Below, one piece after another: positions 29,823 to 42,210 of a stretch of DNA of 64,000 nt. Source of the stretch: Bubalus kerabau. Lineage: Eukaryota > Chordata > Mammalia > Artiodactyla > Bovidae. Both the position numbers and the translations under genes were made by a program. How positions within the stretch are numbered: position 1 is the stretch's first letter; each line of letters opens with the position of its first letter. The stretch lies in NCBI RefSeq assembly GCF_029407905.1, contig NC_073634.1, positions 27,913,501 to 27,977,500 on the forward strand, in the 5' to 3' direction. Below the pieces are notes generated by a model. That model did not search any database. It worked only from the letters and a program-made list of their open reading frames with translations, and had not been told where the DNA came from.

Positions 29823-32800
29823 ATAATTTTTTTTTTAACAAAATTCTTAGGATAAGGGTTTGTCACTATTTTTATACAAAATTCACTTTTATAGGTTGAA
29901 AGTTCCTTTTTTAAAAAATCTTATTTGAAATGTTATTTGTCAGTTAAAAAGCAGAACTAAGTATTTTCTCTTTTTGAATTAAAGAATAGATTTTTGTCTC
30001 AGTTGTTCCCCCCCCACCAGAACTTGCAGTTGCAAAACTAAATAATGGGTTGATGAAAACAGTTCAACATTGTTATCTTATATTCCCTCGTTTCCTCTTC
30101 TCTAAGTTGTACTCAGACTGGTGATGATCTTTTGGAGGAAGACTATAAAGTTAAAATAGAAAACAGCTTTTGGGAAAATTTTATTTAGTCACTCTAGTTT
30201 GGGTGTTGCTCTTCTAAAGATTCAGTCTGCACACATGTTGAAAGAAAGCTTTGTGCCTGTAATAATGAGGGTTCAGTCTCAGGAAGTTTTGGAAATTATG
30301 CTTGTGGGTGAATTTGATGTTATTTGCTATGGATATATTTTTTGGGTGTATTATGTATAATTTGTGTGTATCTTGATATTTTGTTAGCCATCCAGCTTGC
30401 CCTGAGATTTATTTTAATGTTTAGGGTCTTTTTTATTTTTGGTGGGGAGAAGGGAGCCACTAACTTCTTTGAGCATCTAATCTTGTCCCCCATCCCAGTC
30501 TATATTTGCACATATAAGATTTTACAGATAATTTCAGGAGATCCCCTCAAAGCCCTTTTGATGGAACCCAAATTAAGGCCCCTTCTGACGTTTAGGATTT
30601 GTTGGGAATAAGGAGAGAAATTGGGAAAAGAAAGTTCCTTTCCATTTGTTCTAGTTGAAGCAGACTGTGGACTTTCCATGTTGGAAAGTGTTTGGTTATT
30701 TTGTTTTTTAAGAATGTACTTTCTTAAGTTGAGGATGGAAATGGACATGAGTATGAGGTGGACTCAAAGCCCCTTATTGCTGGAGGATGTTTTTCTAACC
30801 ATGTTTGACAGAATAGAGATTTAAGAGGCTGCAACCTAAGTGGAGAAAAGAACATAGTACATTGCTGTTCATTGTATGTTTTTTATACCTGTCTCCACTT
30901 TTCCCACCTGGGGGTTTGTGCAGGTCTTTCTTTTTTCTTAGACTACTCTGTCCTCCAGGCTCCACCTATTGGACTTTCCTTCTTTTCAAGCCAACTAAGG
31001 ACCCTGTACCCCTTTCCTCCTCCTTGAAACTTTTTCTGCTTTTTCCCTAGGAAAAAACTTTTTCTTCTTTTTCCTTACTTCCTGCCTCCAGGAATAAGAA
31101 ATGGAGTCTGGAGGGGAAAAGAAAGGAGTAAAGGAAAATACTGTTGGTAATTTGTCAGGAATGTTCTACTTTTATACTTAAGTTATGGGGAACCGGTGAA
31201 GGTTTCTGGGCTAGGGACATGATGCCCGCTGGGCTCTGGAAGGTTGGAGAGGAGGTGACATGTGAACAGGCATCTCTGCTGGAGTCGAGGCTCAATGAGG
31301 GTGGGCACTATGCAGAGGGTGGGTGTCCCCAGTGCTTAGCACATGCTGAGTGAGGCACAAGAAGAGGGCAAAAGAGCTTTGGTGACTGTGTATACACACA
31401 GCTTTTAGCATTGGTCTTCAGAGCTGTGCTTCTTAAATTATTTGTGGTGGAGGAGTTTTAAAAATCTTCAATATCTTAGGCTGCTTTGGTAAAATTTAAA
31501 CGAGAGTAGAAAAATGAAATTTAAAGTAGGCTTATAAAAATGCAGGCCCCATTTTTTGTTATTAGATTCAAGAGATAGGAAATTAACTCTCAAATACTAT
31601 AATACACTTAATTTCTGTTCTGATTTCTGTTACACAGTAACAGTTGTGTACTGGGCCTTAGACTGCACTTTCAGTAGTTCAACTTTAGAGGAATACTTGA
31701 AGGGGGTGTGTGTGTGTGTACATGCACACACACATGCGTATAATAGAGAAGAGGAATACTGTAGCTGTAAACTGCCTAATAGCCAAGTGTGTACATGATT
31801 CAGGAGACAATATTTGTTTTGAACTATGCCTGTCTACCACAAGCAGGTTTAAATAAGAATTTAATTGGCTTTATAGAGTATCCTTGTTGAAGGAACTCAT
31901 CAGTGAGGCAGAAAAAACATGTATATCTTAAAACTCTTGCTTTAGGTTTTTAATATGCTTTTGTCTCAAGAAGAGAAAAAATGATAAAGCATGGGTAATT
32001 GAAGTCATTGATAGATTTTATTTATATTGAAATATTGGCCTGTTTATTTGGCAGACTGTGGGATCATTGCTTCTGGAGGATGTATTTGATCACAATGTTG
32101 TGAGTTATAGAAGCACTTTGGTTAGGATTTAATATGATTTCAATTTTAAGGGGCAATATTTCTACAAGACTATTCTTCACTCTAGAATACTGATGCTGAA
32201 CTTCATAAAATTGACACATTTACTGCAGCACATACATATTCTTATTTCTTTGTGTTTGAGTATATCAGTAAGCCCAGAGAAATTCTGAAAATTTGTTCTC
32301 AAATTTGTTTGAAATTGGAAGTCACAAGAGCATTTTATTGTAATCTGTGTGTTTTTACAGTGAACTTTGTAGTGAATGATTGACCTTGAAAGCTCTCAGA
32401 ATTCATAAAGAATACGAGGGTAGGAGCCTGGGCCCCAGCTGCAGTAAATTACAGCCTAACTGAATATTGATTGCATTCTAGACTGTAGTCAAAAAGAAAT
32501 AAGCGCTTCAGTGTTCATAACTCAAGGCTTTTAATACTTTCATATGTGAAGGTAGACCAAGTTCTACTAAGAATATTGAGCATTATGGATTCATAGATTC
32601 CCTTGAGCTGAGAATGCTTTCCCAAGCTCTCTGGTCCACCTCATCTGTTGACCTGCCCTGTACCTGCAGAGTATCACCATCCTTCGAACGTGGGGGTGTT
32701 TAGGAGGAGGGGCTGGGTGACTTTGCATTTAGTCTGTGCCTCGGGGAGAGGGTTTGGAGGACTTATATTTAAATGTTTTAAGTTACATAGTGGCTTTTTA

Positions 32801-33107
32801 AATTTGGGGGATTAGTTTCTTAAGGCTAATCAGAGTTAACTATGTCTGGCTTTAGTCATTAAAGCTGTCTGATCACTTTAGTTTAATTGATGCCAGTGAG
32901 TTATTTTATGTTTGACATTTCAGTTTCACTTGGAACTTTTACAAATGTTGCTGGTCCTTATTTGAATTTTTTAGCTCTCTATCCTGCAGCTGTGGTTGGC
33001 ATAGTAAGTGAGAGTGATCTTATAATTGTGCTGTGTCTAGTTTTGTTTTATAAACTACTTGAGTCTAATATTCAGTCCAGATGACTTTTATTTTTCTTAT
33101 TTCTTAG
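29823..33107. other. MTA3 intron 2, right part
   Basis: Mostly single copy. A GT/CA alternating tract lies near 31707-31735. The last 20 bases form the polypyrimidine tract and AG acceptor of exon 3. Confidence 0.6.
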
Positions 33108-33201
33108 ACTGCAACTGGCAACGTGGAAGCAAAAGTAGTGTGCTTTTATAGACGACGAGATATTTCCAACACGCTTATAATGCTTGCAGACAAGCATGCT
33201 A
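33108..33201 (+). CDS. MTA3: MTA3 coding exon 3
   Basis: 94 bases encoding residues 33-63, [18 protein letters not shown] and then [13 protein letters not shown], plus the first base of codon 64. It continues the BAH domain. The NTLIM residues are those of MTA3; MTA1 has STLIA here and MTA2 is more different (family sequences from memory), which decides the paralogue. The acceptor is 'tttttcttatttcttag' and the donor A|gtaagt is near-perfect. The exon enters in phase 0 and leaves in phase 1. The next expected exon, starting with the Lys-Glu-rich stretch after DKHA, was looked for and not found before 64000, so intron 3 is longer than 30.8 kb. Confidence 0.95.
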
Positions 33202-33917
33202 GTAAGTTAATTGCCTTTTTCTTGGAAAAAACTTAAAATGTGTGTTTTGAGTCTCTTTTTTTTTGTGATATTAGGAAAAATACTGTGTTACCTATAACTT
33301 TTTAGTTTCCCATTTGTTTTCCTCTTAGTTTAGATGGGAGTAGGTTTTTTGGGTGGCTCTTGGTTTTAGTATGTATATTTTTAGGATGCAACATATATTT
33401 ATTAATTAGTCAAAAGGTTGAAATAGAAGTCTTTGTAAATAGGCTTTAGCAGACAATCAGGGCAGTGTTTTGTCATCTCCCGTTTTTCACGGTGGTTTGA
33501 AGTTTTGAATATGAGGAAATTAAAACTTCACTGGTATTTTGGAGGACTTTTCCCCCTCTTTGAAACAGCTGGGTTATATTTACAGTTTGTAAAATTCTGA
33601 GTTTTATTATATGTCTGTAGTAGTAGGTATGTGTGGGAAAAAAAGTTTGCTAAAGAAAGAAGTGCAAGGTGATAGATAATGGAAAATTCTTGAAGGTAGC
33701 AACTCTGAGTATTTCTTTGCAGTTTAATTGTCATTGTGTGCTCTTTCCTCCTGGTCAACAGCTTTGACACATCCTAGCACCCCACCCCCTTTTTTTTAAA
33801 GCAACAAAGGATCAATAAAAAAGTGATTTAAATTTTAAAAAAGAAGTAAAGTAGTTTAAGTACTTTGTCTTAAAAGCCATTTTCGTCCTACAAAACGTAA
33901 TGAGGTCAGGTATGTGC
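33202..33917. other. MTA3 intron 3, unassigned
   Basis: Nothing recognised. Confidence 0.6.
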
Positions 33918-34040
33918 GTGTGTTAGTCGCTCAGTTGTGTCTGACTCTTTGCAACCTCATGGACTGTAGCCCACCAGGCTGCTTTGTCCATGGGATTCTC
34001 CAGGCAAGAATACTGGAGTGGGTTGCCATTCCCTTCTCTA
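33918..34040 (-). mobile_element. Bov-A monomer SINE
   Basis: 'gttagtcgctcagttgtgtc' to 'gggttgccattcccttctc', a single Bov-A unit without a tRNA head. Confidence 0.9.
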
Positions 34041-34794
34041 TATGTATGTGTATTTTTCAGTTTAATACTGTGATGTGTCAGACTCTGGTCTTGGGGATCC
34101 TCAAGCTTGTGAAGTGTTTTGGGAAAGGAGGCTGTTGTGCAGACAGGTTGGTTCTCTGTCTGCCTGAGATTTCCCCACTGTGTTGCCAATTTAACCAAGC
34201 AGATTGGTTGTCTGTAAGTTAAATTCCTACTATATTTTCTGCTGTAGTTTTATGTATTTTTATTTTTATGTATTTTTTTTTTAGTTTTATATATTTTTAA
34301 AAAATTTCTTTCCATTTTTGTAGAGAAAGTGTTAATTATGATATGGGCTATTCTGTAGTATTTACAAATTATATATTGACAGATGCAGGGCAGTCATATT
34401 TGTTCCTCATGTATGAGATCAGAGTATTGCTTTTTAAAACGATGTACTAATCAGTTATTTATCTGTAGCTGAAATCTAGAAATTCAACATGGCATTAAAG
34501 CATGCAAAACTATTTGGATTTTATTCACCATTTACAACATAATGTTAAGAAACATAAAATGTCTCACTGATGTACTTTTGGATTTAGTTTAGCTTCTAAT
34601 GTAATTTGTCATTGCTAAGGTAGTGAGGTGTCAAGATTGTTAGGGAGTCTGCTGACTGCTTGTGGGGGGTCTCAGCATGGCTGCCTTTTGGAGCTGTCTA
34701 TTTTAGGCTTGTAAATAGAAAATCAGGTTTTTCAGAATTGATTAGGCTCTTTATATTGGCTCATAGAAATGAAAACCTAAGAAAATTAAGAATC
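34041..34794. other. MTA3 intron 3, unassigned
   Basis: Nothing recognised. There is a T-rich run near 34255-34310. Confidence 0.5.
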
Positions 34795-34945
34795 AGTCAA
34801 ACTACATAGTGGTAGTCATGCAAATTAAAGCAAGACCTGGGTTTAGATTCTGGTTGGTTACTTGCTGCCTGCCTTGGCAAAAATTCTTAACTTCTCATTC
34901 ATCTGCATTTTCCTTATTTGTAAAATGAGGTTGAAAAAAAATCAC
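34795..34945 (+). mobile_element. MIR SINE
   Basis: Ancient MIR: 'acttgctgcctgccttggc', 'ttcttaacttctcattc' and 'cttatttgtaaaatgagg'. Confidence 0.75.
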
Positions 34946-34991
34946 CTCATTTTGAGTTATATTTTTATCACAGTTAAGAAAAAATTAAAGG

Positions 34992-35123
34992 AGGGAGTTC
35001 CCCAGCAGTACAGTGGTTAGGACTCCACGCTTTCATTACTGATGGCCTAGTTTCGATCCCTGGTGGGGACTAAGATCCCACAGCCATATGGCATGGCCAA
35101 ATATTAAAAAAAAAAAAAAAAAA
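34992..35123 (+). mobile_element. CHR-2-type SINE
   Basis: 'gagttccccagcagtacag', 'gactaagatcccacagcc', 'ggcatggcc' and an A-run. Confidence 0.9.
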
Positions 35124-35559
35124 TCTAAAATTACATACTTGAAGGAAAAAAATTAAAGGCTAAGGGAAAAATTATGCCAGCAATGATGCAATGACTCAAG
35201 GAATGACTTATAATGGGTGCTTAATAAATGTCGGTTTTTCCCCCTTAGTGATTTGTAGATCATCTGTTTGGATGGATTACTTCTATCTACATTTACCTGT
35301 TTTCTTCCATTATTTATTGATTTTTATTCTCAAAGTTAACTGTATATCCATGTACAATAGAGATAGAGGTATCAACTTACTTTTGTTTCGATATTGACTA
35401 AACCTTCACACGAAGAGAATAAAAATTGCCTGAATAGTTCATGCTTAATAAAGAGGTTTTTAAGGAGGGATTAATGGAGAAAACGTCATATGAAAAAACA
35501 GAGACCTGGATGTGGGTGCCACTTAATTTTCCTAAATCTTAGTTTTTCCACTTCGTTGT
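35124..35559. other. MTA3 intron 3, unassigned
   Basis: Nothing recognised. Confidence 0.5.
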
Positions 35560-36345
35560 GGACTTCTTTAAAACTTTTTATTGCAGAAAATTTCAAACAT
35601 AAAAGTACAGGTATAATACACATGATGTTTTCCATTATTCTGCTTTAACAGTTATTAATACATGACCAATGAATTCATCTAGACCCTTACTTGTCCCATT
35701 AGTTTGAGGCTTATCAGAGAAATCTTACTTTTTTATCTGTATATATTTCAGAATATATTTCTAAAAGATACAGCCTCATCCAGACTTTCAGGAAATGCCA
35801 AGAATATACAAGGAGCTTCAGGATGCTCTTGACCCAGATCCAGCAATTAACATTTTATCATTCTTTATATATATATATATATTTCCTGAACCATTTGAGA
35901 GTAAGCAGAGACTTTAGAGTGTTTTTCCTAAATGTACTAGAATTCTTTTACATAACCACAGTTTAGTGTAAAGGTCTCAGGAAACCTAGTATTTACAACA
36001 AAACTATTATCTCATTCACAGTCCTTATTCAGTTTTCATGTCTCAACAGTGTTATGAGTAGCTATGTATTTTTTCCTTAGTCTAGGATAAAATCCAGAGT
36101 CACACACTGTGTTTTATTGTTGTGTATCCTTGATAATGGAACCAGTTCCTCAGTCTCTGTGTTTTTTGACCTTAACATTTTTGAAGAAAGTAGGTCAGTT
36201 ATTTTGTTGAATATGGTTCAGTTTGTGTAATGTGTCCTCATAATTAGATTCAGGTTATGTATTTTTTTTGTAGGGATGCTGTAGTGATGTGTCCTTGATC
36301 CATAATGGTGATATTAGGTTTGATTACTTGGTTAAGGTGGCATTC
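35560..36345 (-). mobile_element. Old L1 (L1M-type) 3' UTR
   Basis: Minus-strand blocks 'gcagaaaatttcaaacat', 'cagcaattaacattttatc' and 'gttttcatgtctcaac' are typical of L1ME-like 3' ends. The subfamily is not assignable by eye. Confidence 0.55.
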
Positions 36346-36388
36346 CTTTGTATCCAGTAAGTTATTTTGGGGGAGGTACCTGGCAGCT

Positions 36389-36708
36389 GGGCTTCCCTGA
36401 TAGCTCAGTTGGTAAAGAATTCGCCTGCAATGCAGGAAACCCCAGTTTGATTCCTGGGTCAGGAAGATCCGCTGGAGAAGGGATAGGCTACCCACTCCAG
36501 TATTTTTGGGCTTCCCTTATGGCTCGGCTGGTAAAGAATCGGCCTGCAGTACCGGAGACCTGGGTTTGATCCCTGGGTTGGGAAGATCCTCTGGAGAAGG
36601 GAAAGGCTACCCACTCCAGTATTCTGGCCTGGAGAATTCCATGTACTATATAGTCCATGGGGTCACAGAGTCGGATGTGACTGAGCGACTTTCACTTCAC
36701 TTCACTTC
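36389..36708 (+). mobile_element. Dimeric Bov-tA SINE
   Basis: Two Bov-tA heads in tandem. The first unit stops at 'actccagtattttt' and the second begins immediately with 'gggcttcccttatggctcgg'. One target duplication encloses both: 'acctggcagct' (36378-36388) and 'acctggcaact' (36709-36719). The tail is (TTCAC)n. The same junction occurs in the copy at 45061-45321. Confidence 0.9.
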
Positions 36709-36899
36709 ACCTGGCAACTACGTAAATATCTTGTTTTTGGTCCAACATCAGTGCATTTGTTTCAACATCCATTGATCATTTAGGATTCTGTAAACATTAG
36801 TATCCTCAAATACCTAGTTGGTTTTTTCTTTTACAGTATTTTTTCATTTTTATAATTTGTTTACATTGGGATCCAAATAAGGTGATTGGTTGGTAAGAC

Positions 36900-37570
36900 T
36901 CTTAAGTTTTTTTTTCCTCATCCATTTTAATAATTGATAAATACTTCATACAGCATAAAATACAAGCTTTTAAATTGCACAATTTAGTGGTTTTCTCAAC
37001 GCTTTATAGCCATCACCACTGCTAATTTCACATTATTTCCATCACCCCCAAAAAGAAGCCAGTTACTTCCTATTCTCCCTTCCTGTCAATCCCTGGCAAC
37101 CTCTGATGTACTTTCTGTCTGTATAGAGTTGCCTTTTCTGGACATTTCTTATAAATGGAATCATATAGTTTGTGTTTTTTGTGTGTCTGGCTTTTTACTT
37201 AGCATAATGTTTTCAAGTTTCTTCCATTTTATAGTATGATTTACTTCATACCTGTTTATAGCTAAGTGATAGCATATTGGGTGGATGTACTACATTTTGT
37301 TTATCTATTCACCAGTTGATGGGCATTTGTATTGTTTCCTTTCTGGTAATTATGAATGATTCTGTTATGAACATTTCTGTACAAGTTTTTGTGGGGACAT
37401 CCTTAAATCTTTTAATCTATAGATACATATTATTTCATATTCTATCTCAGTGTTTTGTTGAAGATACCAGGTGGTTCATCCTGTTGAGTTGTCTTTGCCT
37501 TGGAGTTTGTTGACTGCATCTCTGTTGTGGCCTTTACTTTGTTTCGCTGTACGTGGATAGTTAGATCCAG
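36900..37570 (-). mobile_element. Old L1 (L1M-type) 3' UTR
   Basis: 'tccctggcaacctctgatg', 'ataaatggaatcatatag', 'ctggctttttacttagcat' and 'caccagttgatgggcattt' are typical of minus-strand L1M 3' ends. Confidence 0.7.
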
Positions 37571-37617
37571 ATTCTAGAGGGTCAAAAATCTAGGTGTTTT
37601 TTTTTTTCTTTGTGGAA

Positions 37618-37800
37618 TGGCTGCTGCTGCTGCCAAGTCCCTTCAGTTGTGTCTGACTCACGACCCCAGAGACGGCAGCACAGCAGGCTCCCCCGTCCCT
37701 GGGATTCTCCAGGCAAGAACACTGGAGTGGGCTGCCATTTCCTTCTCCAATGCATGAAAGTGAAGTTGCTCAGTCGTGTCCGACTCCTAGCGACCCCATG
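37618..37800 (-). mobile_element. Bov-A2 SINE (dimeric Bov-A)
   Basis: GCT-repeat start ('gctgctgctgctgcc'), first monomer to 'ccatttccttctccaatgc', then a partial second monomer ('gttgctcagtcgtgtccg'). Confidence 0.9.
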
Positions 37801-37829
37801 GGGGTAGGGGTAAAAGATCACTTCATGGG

Positions 37830-38345
37830 GAGCATTGTGTACTTCTGTTATGAGGTCTATAATGCATTGTTGCTGTCTCTTTTTAATAACATTTTACTTT
37901 GAAATAATCTTAAGATTTACAAAAAAATGTATTAAAAACATTATCAGGAATTCCATATGCCCTTCACTCAGATTCCCCAAATGTTAACAATTTTATTATA
38001 TTTATTCCGTTATTCTGTCTTGTTTATTGTTTAGCCACTAAGTCATATCTCACTCTTTGCGACCCCATGGACTGTAGTCCACCAGGCTCCTCTGTCCATG
38101 GGATTTCCTAGGCAAGAATACTGGGGTGGGTTGCCATTTCTTTCTCTAGGGGATCTTCCTGACCCAAGGATTGAACCTGTGCCTCCTGCATTGGCAGGTG
38201 GACTCTTTACCACTGAGCCACCAGGGAAGACCATTAATTCTGTATACATATTAATATATTTGAATTGTCTGAAAATAAATTGATATATTTCCCCTAACCC
38301 CTAAAGTTAACTTCAGTGTGTATCTTCTAAGAATGAGAACATTCC
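37830..38345 (-). mobile_element. Old L1 3' UTR split by Bov-tA
   Basis: 'ttttactttgaaataatc' and 'cagattccccaaatgttaac' before the SINE, and 'gaatgagaacattccc' after it, read as one minus-strand L1M 3' UTR. Confidence 0.55.
38028..38232 (-). mobile_element. Bov-tA SINE
   Basis: Minus-strand copy from 'gttagccactaagtc'-like tail to the head 'ccactgagccaccaggga'. Confidence 0.9.
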
Positions 38346-38462
38346 CTTTCCTAACACCAGCATGATGATATATGAACTTACTCAGATTTTGTAAAATTTC
38401 CTACCAATGCCTTTTATAACAAAAAATAAAGAAATTTTAATTTTGTTTTTTTGTGGAGATAT

Positions 38463-39512
38463 AAAAACTGTAGAAAATTCTGAAAGAGATGGGAATACCA
38501 GATCACCTGACCTGCCTCTTGAGAAACCTATATGCAGGTCAGGAAGCAACAGTTAGAACTGGACATGGAGCAACAGACTGGTTCCAAATAGGAAAAGGAG
38601 TACATCAAGGCTGTACATTGTCACCCTGCTTATTTAACTTATATGCAGAGTACATCATGAGAAACGCTGGGCTGGAAGAAGCACTAGCTGGAATCAAGAT
38701 TGCCAGGAGAAATATCAATAACCTCAGATATGCGGATGACACCACCCTTATGGCAGAAAGTGAAGAGGAACTCAAAAGCCTCTTGATGAAAGTGAAAGAG
38801 GAGAGTGAAAAATTTGGCTTAAAGCTCAACATTCAGAAAACGAAGATCATGGCATCTGGTCCCATCACTTCATGGGAAATAGATGGGGAAACAGTGGAAA
38901 CAGTGTCAGACTTGATTTTTCTGGGCTCCAAAATCACTGCAGATGGTGATTGCAGCCATGAAATTAAAAGACGCTTACTCCTTGGAAGGAAAGTTATGAC
39001 CAACCTAGATAGCAGATTAAAAAGCAAAGACATTACTTTGCCAACAAAGGTCCATCTAGTCAAGGCTATGGTTTTTCCAGTGGTCATGTATGGATGTGAG
39101 AGTGGGACTGTGAAGAAAGCTGAGCGCCGAAGAATTGATGCTTTTGAACTGTGGTGTTGGAGAAGACTCTTGAGAGTCCCTTGGACTGCAAGGAGATCCA
39201 ACCAGTCCATTCTAAAGGAGATCAGTCCTGGGTGTTCCTTGGAAGGACTGATGCTAAAGCTGAAACTGTAATACTTTTGCCACCTCATGTGAAGAGTTGA
39301 CTGATTTGAAAAGACCCTGATGCTGGGAGGGATTGGGGGCAGGAGGAGAAGGGGATGACAGAGGATGAGATGGCTGGATGGCATCACTGACTCGATGGAC
39401 TTGAGTCTGAGTGAACTCCGGGAGTTGGTGATGGACAGGGAGGCCTGGCGTGCTGCGATTCATGGGGTTGCAAAGAGTCGGACACGACTGAGTGACTGAA
39501 CTGAGCTGAACT
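38463..39512 (+). mobile_element. BovB LINE, 5'-truncated
   Basis: Starts within the RT domain ('aaaactgtagaaaattctg') and ends 'gactgaactgagctgaactg'. About 1.05 kb, plus strand, in MTA3 intron 3. It forms an inverted arm with the minus-strand BovB at 55443-58835. Confidence 0.95.
38489..39271 (+). pseudogene. BovB reverse transcriptase fragment, 260 codons
   Basis: Encodes the RT palm after motif A: QGCTLSPCLFNLYAEY, catalytic YADD, and the [10 protein letters not shown] block of the C-terminal region. Motif A and the endonuclease are missing because of truncation, so it cannot be active. No host promoter or splice context supports expression of this frame. Confidence 0.85.
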
Positions 39513-39519
39513 GAAATCA

Positions 39520-40320
39520 TTGACTGATTGATGATTACTTTAATTCATTTATTTGTCAAGGCTGTAAAAATTATGTGTTTGAAACTATCATTCCCTCATG
39601 TGTTGGGTGGAATATTTCTATAAAGAGAAATATTCCCTCTCTCAACTATCAGGTTGTTCTTCTGGTTTAGATCTTATAAGAAAGGTAGGTTAAATGCTTG
39701 ATGAGGTTTTTGCCCTTTTTAGTTACCAGTTTTTCAAAAATAGTAGAGTGGTTTCTGGGCTTCCCTGGTAGCTCAGCTGGTAAAGAATCCACTTGCAGTG
39801 CAGGAGACCAGATTCGATTCCTGGGTTGGGAAGATCCCCTGGAGGAGGGCATGGCAGCCCATTCCAGTATTCATGCCTGGAGAATCCCTATGGACTGAGG
39901 GGCCTGGTGGTCTACAGTCCATGGGGTTGCAAAGAGTTGGACATGACTGAGCAACTAAACACACAGGACAAAGTGGTTTCTGGCATTCTCCAAAGATCAC
40001 CAGTTTACTTTTTTAGTTTCATCATGAGTACGTTTGTCCATATTTGATATTTATTATTGATTATCTTCATTGACACTCAAGTTGTCTTATCTTTAGCTAG
40101 TGGGGCTTATTTCGGTTTGTCCTGGAGTCATTTTGATATGATCCCAGTGGTCTTTATTATCTTACTTTCTGATATCGTAAGATATTTCTGGCTCATCTTT
40201 TATGCTTCTTGCCCCGAACCTTTGTCTCCAGAGTCCTGATTGCTTTTCCTGGGAAATGGCCTTGGAGACCACAATCTGAGCATTAAGGATGGATCTTTGA
40301 GAGAGGGTGGTGCTGTTCCT
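39520..40320 (-). mobile_element. Old L1 (L1M-type) 3' UTR split by Bov-tA
   Basis: 'gaatatttctataaagag', 'cttgccccgaacctttgtc' and 'gcattaaggatggatctttg' fit minus-strand L1M 3' ends. Interrupted at 39759-39971. Confidence 0.5.
39759..39971 (+). mobile_element. Bov-tA SINE
   Basis: Full-length copy. A perfect 12-bp target duplication, 'agtggtttctgg', lies at 39747-39758 and 39972-39983. Confidence 0.95.
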
Positions 40321-41705
40321 AGGTTGTTGTGCATTTAACAGAATGTGCTATTTTGTGGTGTATTCTTCAGAATCAAAAGAAATCCTCCTTGAGTACTTGT
40401 TACTGATTCTTCTTTTCTAAGGTAATTTCACTGGAAGCTGGCATATGTACTTTTGAGTTTTAAAAGCAGCGGTTGTTCCCTTAATCGAGAAGAAATGGAA
40501 TTTCTCATTAAATGAGTGATACCAGTTTGGTATGGATCTGGTTCTCAGGACTGGTGGATTCTTTGAAAATGAAGAATTTCATCCATACTCTTTCACTTAT
40601 TTTAGATGTTTTTGACATATTATTATTATGTATTGTGTTTCTTAAAATGTAAAGCTTTAGAAAATTAAACTTTGTGTCACTTTCCTTTTTAACTTGACAG
40701 GCTAAAGGGTGGAGTGTCTTCTGTACTTGCAGCTCTCCTCCTTCCCTATAGTTTTCTTCCCAGCTTTTCAGTTGTGTCACTCACTCTGGGCTGAAGTTGG
40801 GACAGGGAAAAGTGGCTCAAATGAGGATACTTCTTTTGCTTTCTAGTGCTTGTTCTGTTTGCCACTACATTTCCACTCCAGCACCCACGTGTGTGGAGCT
40901 TTGTGGAAGGAGAAAAGGAAGGAAGATGGAAAGATTTTATTCTTACTCAGATTTGTAAAACCACAATTAGCTGTTGGAGAGAATCCTGCCTACTTTAAGT
41001 CCTGTTCATAAAGTTTATCAACTTACTGATGTTTCTGACACTTTTGTGTTATTGTAAGTAGAGTCAGAAAGCAGGGTTGACATTAATCTTAACATTTAAA
41101 ATAATAAGATGCTATGGGATATGATTTTGTTAGGCAGTAAGGTTGTGATTTGTTGAAGGTGAAAGGTGAGGTGACTTCTATACCCAGTTCTAATCACCAC
41201 CTAGTCTGAGTCATATGCTCTTACAAAATGTTTTGGTGTCAGAGGGCGTATTGGGAACTTTGTTTTTTAAGATTCATGAAGTATATGATTCAGAGTTATT
41301 TAAAAGATGTAGAATGTGTAATGTCTTACAGAATTTGGGGACTAAAATGGGATTTTATTAAAAAGTTGACACCTCTTTTTAAAAGATTTAGAGCCAGTAA
41401 TCACAATTGATTGTTACATCATAGTACCAAAACTGGATGTTTTAAATACATGAGTTCTGTCCTTTCCAACTTTCTTTCCTGGCCTTAGCACACAGTTTGT
41501 GCATTCTGAGTGCTTAGTGTTAAGTTTTTTAACGTTGAAACCATGGTTTTGGTTATCTTTCCAGCGTTCATGGGTCTTGTTCATTATAGTTGCTCCAAAA
41601 GTGTTTGTAGCTTTGAATTTAACAGGGGAACAGATTTAAAGAACAGCCAGGCTACCAGTTGTTTTGATTTAGCATCTTGGTTGGCTGAAAATAATCTGTG
41701 GTGGT
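40321..41705. other. MTA3 intron 3, unassigned
   Basis: No exon or recognisable repeat seen. Confidence 0.5.
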
Positions 41706-42210
41706 TTTAAAATATGGTCCTTAGCTTCTTTGACATTCCTTCCATTGATAGGTAGAGTCCATGTCTTCTCCCCTTGGATCTGGGTGAGGTTGTAGAAGTA
41801 ATGCTGTGTACCTCTCAAGGCTAGGTCATAGAAGGCCATGCAGCTTCTACTTGGTTTTCTTGTAATGCTTGCTCTCAGGATATTTCTGCTGGAATTCAGC
41901 CATTATTCTGTCAGTCCATGGAGTCTACATGGTACAGACTACATGGAGAGGCCATTTGTAGGTCCCATGGTTGACCATCTGAGCCCAGGTGCCACACACA
42001 TGCCTGGAGGAGCCACCAGCTGATCTAGCCCCAGCCATTTGAGTTCGTGTGGAGGTCCCAGTCACTGTGAGCGAAGACAAGAGTTCTGTGCTTGGGCCCT
42101 GTCTGAATTCCTCACCCACTGAACATGTGAGGAAAGGAAAATGGTTGTTTTGTGCCATTAAGTTTTGGGGTGATTTGTAACTAAACAATAGGTAATGTAA
42201 CTGGAACAGG
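41706..42210 (+). mobile_element. MLT1-type MaLR LTR
   Basis: 'gcctggaggagccaccagc', 'gtgccattaagttttgggg' and 'aataggtaatgtaactg' follow the 3' half of MLT1-like LTRs. Confidence 0.65.

Noticed and set aside
31556..31798. 80-codon frame across a GT/CA tract
   Set aside because: It contains a dinucleotide repeat read as His-Thr/Cys-Val and has no conserved domain or splice context.
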